The position numbers were made by a program, and so were the translations under genes. Shown here piece after piece: positions 37,406-46,770 of a stretch of 64,000 bases of DNA. Each line of letters begins with the position of its first letter. Position 1 is the first letter of the stretch. The notes below the pieces were generated by a model. That model worked only from the letters and a program-made list of their open reading frames with translations. It searched no databases and was not told the origin of the DNA. The stretch comes from Stieleria tagensis (GTDB lineage: Bacteria > Planctomycetota > Planctomycetia > Pirellulales > Pirellulaceae): assembly GCF_024129865.1 (NCBI RefSeq), contig NZ_JAMYFE010000030.1, forward strand, positions 62,001 to 126,000. The letters run 5' to 3'.

Positions 37406-38838
37406 CCCCCCATCCTGTTTTCATCATGATTCGACCGCTCGTTTTGCTCTGTAGCATCGCCCTGATGGGCGTGACCGCGTTTGCCGAAAACAAGCCCAAT
37501 GTGTTGCTGATTTCGATTGATGATCTGAACGATTGGGTTGGTTGTTTACAGGGGCACCCACAAGCTTTGACGCCCAATATCGATCGACTGGCCGGCACTG
37601 GGACATTGTTTGAAAACGCCCATTGTCAGTCGCCGGTCTGTAACCCGTCGCGGGCCAGCATGATGACCGGTCGCTACCCGCATTCGACCGGTATCTATTT
37701 TCTTTCGCCCGACTTGAAACAGGCACCTGCTTTAAAGGATGTCAAAACGATGCCAGAGGTGTTTGCCGCCAACGGCTATGAGACACTGGCAACAGGAAAG
37801 CTATTTCACACCGGTGACAAACGTTTCTTTCAAAAATACCAACCATCGGGCGGTTTCGGACCCAGGCCGGAAAAGAAAATCTCTCAGCCGCACGGGCATC
37901 CACTGTGGGACTGGGGAGTCTACCCGGAAAGTGACGACCAGATGCCGGACATCAAGGCGGCAACCTGGGCGGCCGAGCAATTGCAGGCCAAACATACAAA
38001 GCCATTTTTCATGGGCGTGGGTTTTTATCGCCCCCACGTTCCCATGTACGCGCCCCAGAAGTGGTTCGATTTGCATCCGCGCGCCGGGATTCAGTTGCCC
38101 TTGGTCCGCGAGGACGATCGCGCAGACCTCAGTCAGTACGCGATCGATCTGACCAATCTGAAACATGTTTCGCCGACGCACCAGTGGATGGTCGATTCGG
38201 GCCAGTGGGACCACGCCGTCCAGGCCTATTTGGCATCGGTGACCTTCGCCGACCATTGCTTGGGTATCGTTCTCGACGCATTGCAGTCCAGCGAATACGC
38301 GGACAATACCATCGTCGTGCTCTTTTCCGACCATGGATTTCATCTGGGCGAGAAACAACGCTGGGCCAAACGATCGCTATGGGAAGACGGGACGCGCGTC
38401 CCGATCATCGTCTCCGCACCGGGATTCAAAGCCAATCAGCGCAGCGCCCAGCCGGTGGAATTGCTAGATGTCTTTCCCACCCTCTTGGAACTGACCGGAT
38501 TACCGGTTGACGAAGAACAGCAGGGCCAGAGTCTGGTTCCGCTGATGAAAGATCCGTCCAGTGATTGGCAGCATCCGGCGATCACCAGTTTCGGCCGCGG
38601 CAATTTTGCGATCCGCTCGGCGCGTTATCGATTCATTCAATACCACGATGGATCGCGTGAGTTGTATGACCTGGAAAACGATCCCCATGAATGGACCAAT
38701 TTGGCGTCGCGTCCCGAATACAAGAACGTCTTAGCCGAACACGCGGCATTTTTGCCAACGCACCAGCACCCGGTGTTACCGGGCGATTCGACAGGGCACC
38801 AGGCCTATGCGGCCGCCAATGTTAAGCTTGCCAAGTGA
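37402..38838 (+). CDS. Sulfatase, iduronate-2-sulfatase-like, in rhamnose operon
   Basis: A 478-residue secreted sulfatase. ATG 37402 overlaps the aldolase stop (ATGA); a second ATG at 37426 would also give a good signal peptide ([15 protein letters not shown]). Asp40-Asp41 (ISIDDLNDW) and Cys80-Asn-Pro-Ser-Arg84 are the metal and formylglycine sites. [16 protein letters not shown] and [17 protein letters not shown] match the iduronate-2-sulfatase-like group. Translational coupling to a cytoplasmic rhamnose-catabolic enzyme strongly suggests that its substrate is a sulfated, rhamnose-containing polysaccharide, for example the rhamnose-3-sulfate units of ulvan. That link is inference from operon structure. 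Confidence 0.93.
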   Translation: MTPHPVFIMIRPLVLLCSIALMGVTAFAENKPNVLLISIDDLNDWVGCLQGHPQALTPNIDRLAGTGTLFENAHCQSPVCNPSRASMMTGRYPHSTGIYFLSPDLKQAPALKDVKTMPEVFAANGYETLATGKLFHTGDKRFFQKYQPSGGFGPRPEKKISQPHGHPLWDWGVYPESDDQMPDIKAATWAAEQLQAKHTKPFFMGVGFYRPHVPMYAPQKWFDLHPRAGIQLPLVREDDRADLSQYAIDLTNLKHVSPTHQWMVDSGQWDHAVQAYLASVTFADHCLGIVLDALQSSEYADNTIVVLFSDHGFHLGEKQRWAKRSLWEDGTRVPIIVSAPGFKANQRSAQPVELLDVFPTLLELTGLPVDEEQQGQSLVPLMKDPSSDWQHPAITSFGRGNFAIRSARYRFIQYHDGSRELYDLENDPHEWTNLASRPEYKNVLAEHAAFLPTHQHPVLPGDSTGHQAYAAANVKLAK

Positions 38839-38880
38839 CCCCGTTTTGCAGCGTTGCGATCGGCGGTTGGTCGCATTGGG

Positions 38881-38921
38881 TGCGAACGAGTCATCCTGCG
38901 AACGATTCATCCTGCGAACGG
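38881..38921. repeat. 16-bp tandem repeat, about 2.5 copies
   Basis: Two 16-bp units starting TGCGAACGA and ending TTCATCC or GTCATCC (38881-38896, 38897-38912), differing at one base, are followed by a partial third copy TGCGAACGG. They lie in the 135-bp gap between two converging genes. They may be a small expansion product, and the last copy forms part of the hairpin at 38914-38939. Confidence 0.7.
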
Positions 38922-38939
38922 GCCGCTGCGATCGTTCGC
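38914..38939. terminator. Candidate terminator hairpin between converging genes
   Basis: GCGAACG (38914-38920) and CGTTCGC (38933-38939) can pair into a 7-bp stem with a 12-base loop. It lies between the stop of the rightward sulfatase and the stop of the leftward histidine kinase. There is no T-run, so intrinsic termination would be weak; the call rests on position and symmetry. Confidence 0.4.
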
Positions 38940-38973
38940 GACCCGTAGAAATCGACGGCTCGGTCCGGGCGGG

Positions 38974-41900
38974 CTACTTTTGCTTTGGCAAGTGTTTCGC
39001 GACGGTGGTGAGCAATTGCCGGGCATCAATCGGTTTGGGCAGATAATCGTTGCACCCCATCGCCAAACAGGCTTCGCGCTCGCCGGCCATCACATCGGCC
39101 GTCAGCGCGATGATCGGCAACTCGAAACCGAGTTGACGGATCTCCGCGATCGCTTCGGGGCCGGTCATCACCGGCATCTGCATGTCCATGATGATCAGGT
39201 CAAACATTCGGTCTTCGTTGACCGCACGCTTGGTTTCTTCGACCGCCTGCAAACCGTCTTCCACGACCGTCACCACAGCGCCTGCTTTTTCCAAAAAGTA
39301 CTTGCCGATCCGCCAGATGTCGCGGCGATCGTCAGCCAGCAGGATGCGGGCGTCGATCTCCGGCCAATCGTGTTTGCGCGGCGCCGGCTGTTGATTTGTC
39401 GTCAGTTCTTTGTCGATCGGCGTCAAACCCTTGAACTGAGATTCGGTCAAAGGCAATGAAAACGTGAACGTGCTGCCGACACCCAATTTGCTCGCGACCG
39501 AAATGGTTCCGCCCATCCCGTTGGCCAACCGTTTACAGATACTTAACCCCAACCCGGTGCCGCCGAAACGTCGACGACGTTCGATTCCCGATTGACTGAA
39601 CGGGGTAAACAGTTCCTCCAAATGACTCGAGTGAATCCCGATCCCCGTGTCGTGCACCGCGAACTGAATGCAGTGCCCCTGTTCGCCATCGCTGGCTGCA
39701 TCGACGTGGACCCGCACTTGGCCCGAATCGGTGAACTTCAATGCGTTCCCGATCAGATTGACCAGGATTTGACGGATCCGTGTTTTGTCGCCGGTGACGG
39801 TTTTTGGGATCTGGGCCGCCCACTGAAATTCTAACGGGATCCCCTCTTGGGATGATCTGACATCCATCAGTTCCTGGACATCGGAAATGATTTCTTCGAC
39901 CGAGAGTTCGTCCTTGGCGATCTCGAGCTGTCCGGCTTCGATCTTGGAAAGATCCAGGATGTCGTTCAAAAGCGTCAGCAGGTATTCACCATTGCGTTTG
40001 ATCGTGTTGACTTTTTCCAGATGGATTTCATCAGCCAACTCTTTGGCCAGCATGTCGGCAAAGCCCAGCACGGCTGTCATCGGTGTCCTGAGTTCATGGC
40101 TCATATTGGCCATGAACGCACTCTTGGCTTCGCTGGCGCGTTGGGTTTCCAAGTTCGCTTCTTGCAGTGCGCGCTGGACTTTGATGCGATCGGTGACATC
40201 TTGCTGCACCCCGACGAGGCTGGTGAGTTCGCGGTTCTCGTCGAACACCGGCGTGATTTGCAGATCATTCCAAAACGACGTGCCGTCCTTTCGGTAATTC
40301 AGGATCGTCGCCCGGCAAGCCGAACCTGCACGAACGGCTTGGTGGATTTGTTTCACCGTGTCGGGATCGGTCAGTTCGCCTTGCAAGAATCTGCAGTTGC
40401 GCCCGATCACATCTTCCCGCTCGTATCCCGTCAATTGACTGAATCCGGGGTTCGCATACGTGATCGGATTGTCGGCTTGGTTGGGATCGGTGATGACGAT
40501 CCCGTTCAATGTCGCTTCCATCGCCAAGTGATGCATCCGCAGTTGTAACTCTGCTTCTGCCAATGACGAGATATCGATCAGCGTTAGCACCACCCCACGG
40601 GTACTGTCACCGGAACGGTAGGGCACGATCCGCATCAAATGGGGACTGCCATCTTTGTCCGTCATTTTTGTCTCGACCATCTGATCGGACCGGAGCACCG
40701 ATTTCAGATCGTCGTGCAGTGAGTCGTGATTCAATCGATGTGCAAAATCGTCGATCGATCGCCCCAAGTCCAGCGGGCTTAGATCCAGCAGTTCGGCGAT
40801 CGCCGGAGTGAACCGGCGGAGACGAAGTTGGCTATCCAAGAACAGGACGCCGACTCGGGTGATCGCCAACAGGTTGTCCATGTCAGCGTTGGATTCAGCC
40901 AATTCCTCGACACGGCGCTGGTGTTCGGCATTGACGGTGTACAGTTCTTCGTTGACCGAATGAAGTTCTTCATTGGTGCTTTGCAGTTCCTCGTTGGAGG
41001 CAACCAATTCTTCGTTGGATGCCTGCAATTCCTCGTTCGAGGTTTCCATTTCCTCGATGGTCGCCTGCAGATTTTCCTGAGAGAATCGCAGTTCGGATTC
41101 CAACGCGGCAACTTGACCGATTTTGATTTCAGAGATTTCGGTTTCGGTTTGTTCGGTGGTCGGAGGCGGCGAGGGGCCGACCGAACGAAATTGAACCAGC
41201 ATGTTGCCCGACCCGGTTTCGAAGTCGCCCACCGGTTCGACTTGAATTTCCAGTTGTTCAAATCCATCTTCGTTGGGATAGGGGATCGAGGCATAGCGCA
41301 CTGTCGCGCCTTTGCGGGTGGCATGATGCAGCGCCGCCGAAAGCGATGCCTTCAATCGTTCGTCGATGGAGTCCAACACCTGGACGGAGGGGCGTCCGGT
41401 CACGAACCGCAAGTATTTTTCTGCTCCACCGAAGACATGTAGGATTTCACCGCTGCGGCTAACCAATAAGCTGCGTCCCAGTTTCTGGTCCAATAATTCG
41501 TCGTAGTCGCCGACCAGTTTCCGGTCGACACGTTCGGCGCGGACGGGAGATCGCAGGAATGACAGCCGCGGCATCTTTTCAGTTCGCGGATTGCTCAACA
41601 TCGGGGTGCCGACCGGCATCCGGGTGTTCCGGCGTTTGCTGTAAAGCCGCCAGTGTGGATCGATCACATTGAATTCGTCGCTCAGGTCGCCCGTTGACTC
41701 ACTGGGCCCCAGCCAAAGCGTTCCCCCGGGTTTCAATGCGAAGTGGAACAGCGACAGCGCTTTGGACTGCGCAGCCGGTTGCAGATAGATCAACATGTTT
41801 CGACAGGACACCAAATCCATCTGCGTGAAGGGAGCATCCTTGATCAAGTTGTGAGTCGCGAAAACGATCGACTTGCGCAGTTCGGGAACCACTTGGTAGC

Positions 41901-43101
41901 CATCCGATTCGCGGCGAAAGTAGCGATTGCGACGTTCATCACTGAGCTCCAGCACCGCTTGTTCGGCAAAGAGGCCCCTGGCGGCGTTTTGAATGGAGGC
42001 GGGATGGGCGTCGGTGGCAAACAATTTAAAGTCCACGTCGGATTGGCTGCGGCGACGCTCTTCGTCCAGTAGCATTGCGACCGAGTAGGCTTCTTCACCA
42101 GACGCACAGCCGGCCACCCAGATCCGTAGTTCACGGCCTTCGTTTTCGCGGGCAAACAGTTGGGGAATGACGTGTGATGCCAGCGTTTCATAAGCGTCGT
42201 CATCGCGGAAGAATCGCGTGACACCGATCAACAAGTCTCGGTACAGCGTGTCCAGCTCATGTGAATCATTCGTTAGCCGCTGGACATATTGCTCCAATTG
42301 GTTGATCGCGGTCAGATCCATCCGCCGCTGAATCCTTCGGCCAACGGTGCTGGATTTGTACTCCGAGAAATCGATTCCAAATTTTTGATCGAGCAAGACA
42401 AAGATCTGCTCAAGCCCGCTGGCCGATTCAAATACCAAATCGACGTTTGCCAGTTTGTCTCTGGGGACACTTTCGACTGTGTAGCGCATCAATGCGTCGG
42501 GCATCTCCTGGGGCGGCAACACGACATCAACGATTCCGGTCGCCTGGGCACTCAGCGGCATGCCGTCAAACTTCGCCGAAAGTTCGTCTTGGGCCATCAC
42601 CAAACCGCCGGCATCATGGATTGCTTTGAGACCGAGTGAACCATCACTGCCCGTTCCTGACAGAACAATCCCGATTCCACAATCACCTACATCTTCGGCG
42701 AGCGAATTGAAAAACAGATCAATCGGTCGCGAAAGTGAACGCTTGGCGTCGCGATGTGACAGCATCAATTTGCCGTCTCGGACTTCCATTTCCATCTTGG
42801 CCGGCAGCAGATAGATGCGGTTCGGTTTCAGCGGTGTGGCGTTGTCGACCTGCTGAACAGGGATCTGAGTTTTTCTCGCAATCAGTTCGTCCATGTGACT
42901 TTTGAAGTCCGGCGAAAGATGCTGCACCACGACGAACGCCATCCCGCTATCGACGGGCATGTGTTCAAAGAATGTCTCAATCGCCTCGAGTCCGCCCGCC
43001 GATGCGCCCACGCCGACGACGTGGAATTGATCGCAATCTGATTCGTTATCTTGATCCTGACAGTCCGCGTGGTCCGGGACCGCATCTTCTGAAAGTTCCA
43101 T
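38974..43101 (-). CDS. CheB-CheR-PAS hybrid histidine kinase with receiver domain
   Basis: A 1375-residue signalling protein from the ATG at 43101; the frame is open upstream to a TTG at 43359, but the added residues look non-coding. The N-terminus is a CheB methylesterase without its own receiver (Ser34 in GASAGG, His61 in [17 protein letters not shown]). A CheR methyltransferase follows, with [14 protein letters not shown] for S-adenosylmethionine and [11 protein letters not shown] heptad-rich coiled coil made of EELQ/SNEEL repeats leads to two PAS regions ([20 protein letters not shown] in the second). Then come HisKA (His1002 in MSHELRTP), HATPase ([19 protein letters not shown]) and a C-terminal receiver (Asp1306 in IIMDMQMP). 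It is probably cytoplasmic and adaptively methylated or phosphorylated; stimulus and partners are unknown. Confidence 0.93.
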   Translation of the reverse strand: MELSEDAVPDHADCQDQDNESDCDQFHVVGVGASAGGLEAIETFFEHMPVDSGMAFVVVQHLSPDFKSHMDELIARKTQIPVQQVDNATPLKPNRIYLLPAKMEMEVRDGKLMLSHRDAKRSLSRPIDLFFNSLAEDVGDCGIGIVLSGTGSDGSLGLKAIHDAGGLVMAQDELSAKFDGMPLSAQATGIVDVVLPPQEMPDALMRYTVESVPRDKLANVDLVFESASGLEQIFVLLDQKFGIDFSEYKSSTVGRRIQRRMDLTAINQLEQYVQRLTNDSHELDTLYRDLLIGVTRFFRDDDAYETLASHVIPQLFARENEGRELRIWVAGCASGEEAYSVAMLLDEERRRSQSDVDFKLFATDAHPASIQNAARGLFAEQAVLELSDERRNRYFRRESDGYQVVPELRKSIVFATHNLIKDAPFTQMDLVSCRNMLIYLQPAAQSKALSLFHFALKPGGTLWLGPSESTGDLSDEFNVIDPHWRLYSKRRNTRMPVGTPMLSNPRTEKMPRLSFLRSPVRAERVDRKLVGDYDELLDQKLGRSLLVSRSGEILHVFGGAEKYLRFVTGRPSVQVLDSIDERLKASLSAALHHATRKGATVRYASIPYPNEDGFEQLEIQVEPVGDFETGSGNMLVQFRSVGPSPPPTTEQTETEISEIKIGQVAALESELRFSQENLQATIEEMETSNEELQASNEELVASNEELQSTNEELHSVNEELYTVNAEHQRRVEELAESNADMDNLLAITRVGVLFLDSQLRLRRFTPAIAELLDLSPLDLGRSIDDFAHRLNHDSLHDDLKSVLRSDQMVETKMTDKDGSPHLMRIVPYRSGDSTRGVVLTLIDISSLAEAELQLRMHHLAMEATLNGIVITDPNQADNPITYANPGFSQLTGYEREDVIGRNCRFLQGELTDPDTVKQIHQAVRAGSACRATILNYRKDGTSFWNDLQITPVFDENRELTSLVGVQQDVTDRIKVQRALQEANLETQRASEAKSAFMANMSHELRTPMTAVLGFADMLAKELADEIHLEKVNTIKRNGEYLLTLLNDILDLSKIEAGQLEIAKDELSVEEIISDVQELMDVRSSQEGIPLEFQWAAQIPKTVTGDKTRIRQILVNLIGNALKFTDSGQVRVHVDAASDGEQGHCIQFAVHDTGIGIHSSHLEELFTPFSQSGIERRRRFGGTGLGLSICKRLANGMGGTISVASKLGVGSTFTFSLPLTESQFKGLTPIDKELTTNQQPAPRKHDWPEIDARILLADDRRDIWRIGKYFLEKAGAVVTVVEDGLQAVEETKRAVNEDRMFDLIIMDMQMPVMTGPEAIAEIRQLGFELPIIALTADVMAGEREACLAMGCNDYLPKPIDARQLLTTVAKHLPKQK

Positions 43102-43112
43102 GAATGATCCGA

Positions 43113-43121
43113 GGGGGGGGG
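43113..43121 (-). other. Nine-cytosine homopolymer just upstream of the kinase gene
   Basis: On the coding strand of the kinase, nine C residues lie 12-20 bases before the ATG at 43101, between a GGAGAA sequence and the start codon. Such tracts can change length by slippage. Here a change would alter ribosome-site spacing, or would shift the frame if an upstream start is used. The effect is hypothetical. Confidence 0.5.
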
Positions 43122-43408
43122 AAGTTCTCCTGATGTGTCGTTGTAGGGGCCACTTTGCTGATCGGCTAGTAACCACTGCCCTTGCTTGGCTCTGCTCGAG
43201 CGACTCGCCCGAAGTCACTTCTGACTGATACAAACATTTTTTAGTTAATGCAAACATCATGCCATTTGCGGCAGCGGGCCCGGCTCGCGGCCCATCGGAG
43301 AAGCTCGAAAGGGTTGTCCCGGTGACCCCGGCCACCAACGCCGCTGTCCTGACCGGCAAACCAACAACATCTTTTTCGCAATTGGCGCGGATTGAATCAG
43401 CGTGGTCG

Positions 43409-43438
43409 TTGGTTGTTCAATTGCCAAGCAGTTAGAAT
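43409..43438 (+). promoter_or_regulatory. Candidate sigma-70-like promoter of the VKOR-DsbA gene
   Basis: TTGGTT (43409-43414) and TAGAAT (43433-43438) are separated by 18 bases and lie 138 bp before the ATG at 43576. The -10 box matches five of six consensus positions; the -35 box is weaker. Apart from this and the C9/G9 tract, I see nothing coding in the 474-bp gap 43102-43575. Confidence 0.3.
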
Positions 43439-43575
43439 AGAGTTTGAGGGGGAAAATCGGATGATTCGCTTTTTTCGCGGGTTCGGCACGCCATGCGCTT
43501 TGAAGCCATCATCTCGCTGAGTATTTCACTCTGCCCTCTCATTTAGCCCGGACCATACAACCCGGAACGACCCCC

Positions 43576-45057
43576 ATGTCCACCAGCAATCTGCATCATC
43601 TAACCGATTCCAACTGGTCTCTTTCGCGACGAGGTGGGATGGACGCCGATCACGGCACTGCGATTGCCACCGGCAACCCGACCGTGAATCGTGCGGCTTG
43701 GTGGGCGATGCTGGTCTGCAGCACGCTGGCTCTGGCAACCAGCGGCTACCTCGCTTGGGCTTCGCTGACGTCGTCGCCGGTAGCCGGTTGCGGCGGTGGC
43801 AGTGTCTTTGATTGCGGGCATGTTCTGCACAGTCGCTGGTCGACCGTGCTGTCGGTGCCGGTTAGTTTGCCGGCCATGGCGACGCATTTGACCATCATCA
43901 GCCTACTGCTGTTTCGGCCGACCAGCTGGCGGGGGAATGAGTGGCGTTGGACCGGGATTTCATTTGCCGCACTCGCCGCAGCGGCGGCAGCGATCTGGTT
44001 CATAGGTCTGCAGGTGTTCTGGTTGCAGCATCTGTGCCCGTACTGTTTGGTCGCACATAGTTGCGGAATCGCACTGGCGGTAATGGTATTGCTCACACGC
44101 CCGGTCACCGCGCCCCGGCTGAAGGGTGCCGCCATCGCAGCGTTGGTCTCGGTCGTCGGATTGGTCGGGCTGCAAAGCTTGAACGCGGCTCCGCAGACAT
44201 TTGAAACCATTCGTTACGACAGTCCCCCCACGCAAGCGGGTGAGTCGGGCACCGAGGAATCGATGATGTTCGAAGCCCCCGAGGCCGCGACCGAGTTGTT
44301 TGAGGCTCCCGCAGTGCCGGCTGATTTCCAGACCTCGCAACTGTGGCTGGAAACCGAAACGCTGATCGCTGCGATCGCCAACCCGGCATCGCTGTTGCTT
44401 GGCCAAGTCACGGTCGGTGCGCAGCAAACGACAGCGGACAGCGGAAGCGCCGACCCCGCGCCTCAAGCGGCCGCACCACAAACCGTGCGGGTGTTAAACA
44501 ACATCAAGCTGCAAACCGACTCTTGGCCGATTGTCGGCAAACCCGACGCCGAGATGGTTTTCGTCGAACTGTTCGATTACACCTGTCCGCATTGCCAGCG
44601 GACGCACGCGGCGATGGAATCGGCACGGCAACGGATGGGCGATCGACTGGCGGTGATCATGTTGCCTGTGCCCTTGGATCGAAAATGCAACCCGACCGTG
44701 ACCGCTACCCACGCCAGTCATGCGGAAGCCTGTTCCATCGCCAAGCTGGCGGTTGCAGTCTGGGCGGTCCAACGAGACGAATTCCCATCGTTCCACAATT
44801 GGTTGTTCGAGACAAAGCCGTCGTACTCTCAGGCGTTGTCCAAAGCCATGGCCACTGTCGACGGTCAAAAGCTACAGTCGATGCTCAACAGCAATACCCC
44901 CAGCGACTACATCTCGAAACACGTGGCGCTGTACAAGAAAGCCGGTGCGGGAACGATCCCCAAGTTGATGTTTCCGTCGTCAACCACCGTCGGTGCGGTT
45001 GAATCGTCAGACACTCTGGTGCGATTGATTCAACAGAATTTGGCCGCTGCGAACTGA
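43576..45057 (+). CDS. VKOR-DsbA/thioredoxin-like fusion (disulfide-forming system)
   Basis: A 493-residue protein combining both halves of a disulfide-forming pathway. Residues about 40-195 are a vitamin K epoxide reductase domain of several transmembrane helices, with Cys72 and Cys80 (AGCGGGSVFDC) as the loop pair and Cys154-Pro-Tyr-Cys157 as the quinone-proximal pair. A low-complexity Glu/Pro/Ala linker follows. The C-terminal about 180 residues are a DsbA/thioredoxin-like domain with Cys337-Pro-His-Cys340 (FDYTCPHCQRTH) and a cis-proline at Pro462 (GTIPKLM). VKOR should re-oxidise the fused oxidoreductase, passing electrons to quinone, so exported proteins can acquire disulfides. Two further cysteines (RKCNP and EACSIAK) lie in the thioredoxin domain. 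Monocistronic as far as can be seen. Confidence 0.93.
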   Translation: MSTSNLHHLTDSNWSLSRRGGMDADHGTAIATGNPTVNRAAWWAMLVCSTLALATSGYLAWASLTSSPVAGCGGGSVFDCGHVLHSRWSTVLSVPVSLPAMATHLTIISLLLFRPTSWRGNEWRWTGISFAALAAAAAAIWFIGLQVFWLQHLCPYCLVAHSCGIALAVMVLLTRPVTAPRLKGAAIAALVSVVGLVGLQSLNAAPQTFETIRYDSPPTQAGESGTEESMMFEAPEAATELFEAPAVPADFQTSQLWLETETLIAAIANPASLLLGQVTVGAQQTTADSGSADPAPQAAAPQTVRVLNNIKLQTDSWPIVGKPDAEMVFVELFDYTCPHCQRTHAAMESARQRMGDRLAVIMLPVPLDRKCNPTVTATHASHAEACSIAKLAVAVWAVQRDEFPSFHNWLFETKPSYSQALSKAMATVDGQKLQSMLNSNTPSDYISKHVALYKKAGAGTIPKLMFPSSTTVGAVESSDTLVRLIQQNLAAAN

Positions 45058-45177
45058 ACGCGGTCGCGCCCTCATCGCAAACGCGACGCGTCAGCTTTGA
45101 CGTTGCGCTTGGGTCGTTGGGAAACATCGATTGTGACCGACGCGCTAAAGCGTGAACTCCAACGGTATCCCGGCCTA

Positions 45178-45357
45178 CTATTTGGTCAGGATCAATTTCC
45201 CCTGACGGGTACGCCGCAACCGGTAGAGTTGCCCATCAAATTCGATCCAAACCTCGTTGCCACAGCGCGCGAGTTCTTCGAACCGAATGATTTTCGGCAG
45301 CGAAACCGCGGACTCAGGCGATTGCCCGGCGGGTTTTTCGTCGTCGTGGCCAATCAT
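45178..45357 (-). CDS. hemP: Hemin uptake protein HemP family (59 aa)
   Basis: A short gene read leftward from the ATG at 45357 to TAG at 45178-45180. The C-terminal half, with GNEVWIEFDGQLYRLRRTRQ followed by GKLILTK, has the HemP pattern (E-V-x-I-x-x-x-G-x-x-Y-x-L-R-x-T-x-x-G-K-L-I-L-T-K), ending exactly at the family's usual terminus. The N-terminal 20 residues are polar and variable (HDDEKPAGQSPESAV). HemP proteins are small and linked to iron and heme uptake; in proteobacteria the gene is strongly Fur-regulated and HemP has been implicated in activating heme-receptor expression. A Fur-box-like palindrome lies 88 bp upstream (45445-45465), shared with the divergent DUF1559 gene. No strong ribosome site was seen. 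The converging VKOR-DsbA gene ends at 45057. Confidence 0.9.
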   Translation of the reverse strand: MIGHDDEKPAGQSPESAVSLPKIIRFEELARCGNEVWIEFDGQLYRLRRTRQGKLILTK

Positions 45358-45444
45358 TTCGGGGGCAAACCATCTGCGGTAAAGAGACTTCTGGACTTTG
45401 TGTCGCGACCCTCTTGCGTCGCAGCGATCCGTTCAACATACTCC

Positions 45445-45465
45445 TGTTGAGATTGATTCGCAACA
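45445..45465. promoter_or_regulatory. Fur-box-like palindrome between hemP and the DUF1559 gene
   Basis: The core TTGAGATTGATTCGCAA (45447-45463) differs at two positions from the common Fur site form TTGAGAATGATTCTCAA. The symmetry extends to TGTTG/CAACA at the ends, so 8 of 10 base pairs across the 21-bp element are complementary. It sits 88 bp upstream of hemP on one side and about 155 bp before the DUF1559 start on the other. That placement suits iron-dependent repression of a divergent pair. The call is supported independently by the HemP identity. The rest of the 562-bp gap 45058-45619 holds hemP and nothing else I recognise. Confidence 0.65.
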
Positions 45466-45619
45466 GCAGGTAATTGCGAACGAAGCAAGCCAGCAGGGTT
45501 TCCTGCCGTTTCTCGCGGCAGTGTCATTCCTCAGCCAGCCACGTTCGGTTCCGACAGGTCGTGTTCACGTTGAACACCACTGTTGTTCCCCGTGTGTCCG
45601 ACTCTGGAGCCCCCCCACT

Positions 45620-46708
45620 GTGTCTTGCCCTCTTTTTTACAACGCATTGAGCGATCAACTTGACCGCCCAGCTGGTCGCCGAACGTTTCAGGCTCGAACA
45701 AGCGGTTTCACTTTGGTGGAACTGCTGGTGGTGATCGCGATCATCGGAATTTTGGTCGGCTTGTTATTGCCGGCGGTGCAAGCGGCTCGTAGTGCTGCGC
45801 GGCGGATGAGTTGCAGCAACAACATGAAACAGGTGTCGTTGGCCTTACAGAACTACCATTCCGCATTCAAGCGGTTTCCTGGCATTGGTGACGCCATCGA
45901 CAACGGCTGGAGCGTTCAATCACAGTTACTTCCTTACGCGGAGCAATCGGGGCTGCATGATTTGATCAACTATGGCGCCGGACTGGGTCGCGCCGCGTCG
46001 GCCGAAGGATTCAACTCGCCGAACGACCAGGCTGCGGCCACAGTCGTTCCGTTCTTCATCTGTCCCAGTGACGATGTGGAAGCCAAAAAAGTGGTGGTCT
46101 ACACACGTGGGCGCAACAGCTATGAATGGGAGCATGCCGGACTGAATTATGCCGTCAACGTCGGCACGGGCACGGACAACTTCGTCGACTATGGCGACAA
46201 AACCGACGGATTGTTTTGGCGCAATTCGTCCACACGCTTTCGTGACATTCTCGATGGCACCTCGACCACGATCGTGTTGGCTGAAACGCTCAAAGGCGAC
46301 GGTTTCGACCAATCCACGGTGCCCTATCAAGTGTCCCACAAGTTTGTCGCCAATGGATCGGGACGTGACGTCGAAGACATGAGAGCGTTTCGCGATTCGG
46401 TGATGGCGACAGACCCGTTGACCTTTGTTGCCTCGCAAACCAGTTGGAGTGGTACCCGGGGGGCCAATTGGATTTCTGGATTCGGCAGCAGTGGTGGTTC
46501 GATCAACGGTTGGTACACGCCCAACCATCCGCTGCCCGACCTCAGCATTCGCGCCTACCAAGCGACCGGTCCGCGCAGCAATCACACCGGCGGCGTGATG
46601 ATTTCGATGGCTGATGGAAGCGTCCACTTCATCACCGACAGTATCGAACTGGAAACATACCGTTCGCTTTGGACAACCAAGGGACGGGAAGTGATTGGCG
46701 AAATCTGA
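45620..46708 (+). CDS. DUF1559 pseudopilin-like protein (prepilin-type N-terminus), Fur-linked
   Basis: About 362 residues if the GTG at 45620 is the start; it lies 10 bases after a GGAG. A TTG at 45647 or an upstream TTG are alternatives, and no ATG is available before the motif. The type IV prepilin signal GFTLVELLVVIAIIGILVGL follows, with the processing glycine and Glu+5 present. The DUF1559 body comes next (MSCSNNMKQVSLALQNYHSA, FICPSDDVE, GTSTTIVLAET). The terminal MADGSVHFITDSI is the usual H-x9-DG-type end. Such proteins are numerous in planctomycetes and are presumed to form surface or periplasmic pseudopilus structures. It heads the plus-strand operon opposite hemP. Confidence 0.85.
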   Translation: MSCPLFYNALSDQLDRPAGRRTFQARTSGFTLVELLVVIAIIGILVGLLLPAVQAARSAARRMSCSNNMKQVSLALQNYHSAFKRFPGIGDAIDNGWSVQSQLLPYAEQSGLHDLINYGAGLGRAASAEGFNSPNDQAAATVVPFFICPSDDVEAKKVVVYTRGRNSYEWEHAGLNYAVNVGTGTDNFVDYGDKTDGLFWRNSSTRFRDILDGTSTTIVLAETLKGDGFDQSTVPYQVSHKFVANGSGRDVEDMRAFRDSVMATDPLTFVASQTSWSGTRGANWISGFGSSGGSINGWYTPNHPLPDLSIRAYQATGPRSNHTGGVMISMADGSVHFITDSIELETYRSLWTTKGREVIGEI

Positions 46709-46770
46709 GTCGCCTATTCAATCAAGATTTTAGCGCATTGTTCGCGTCCTTTTTCAAGTGAACCAAGACC

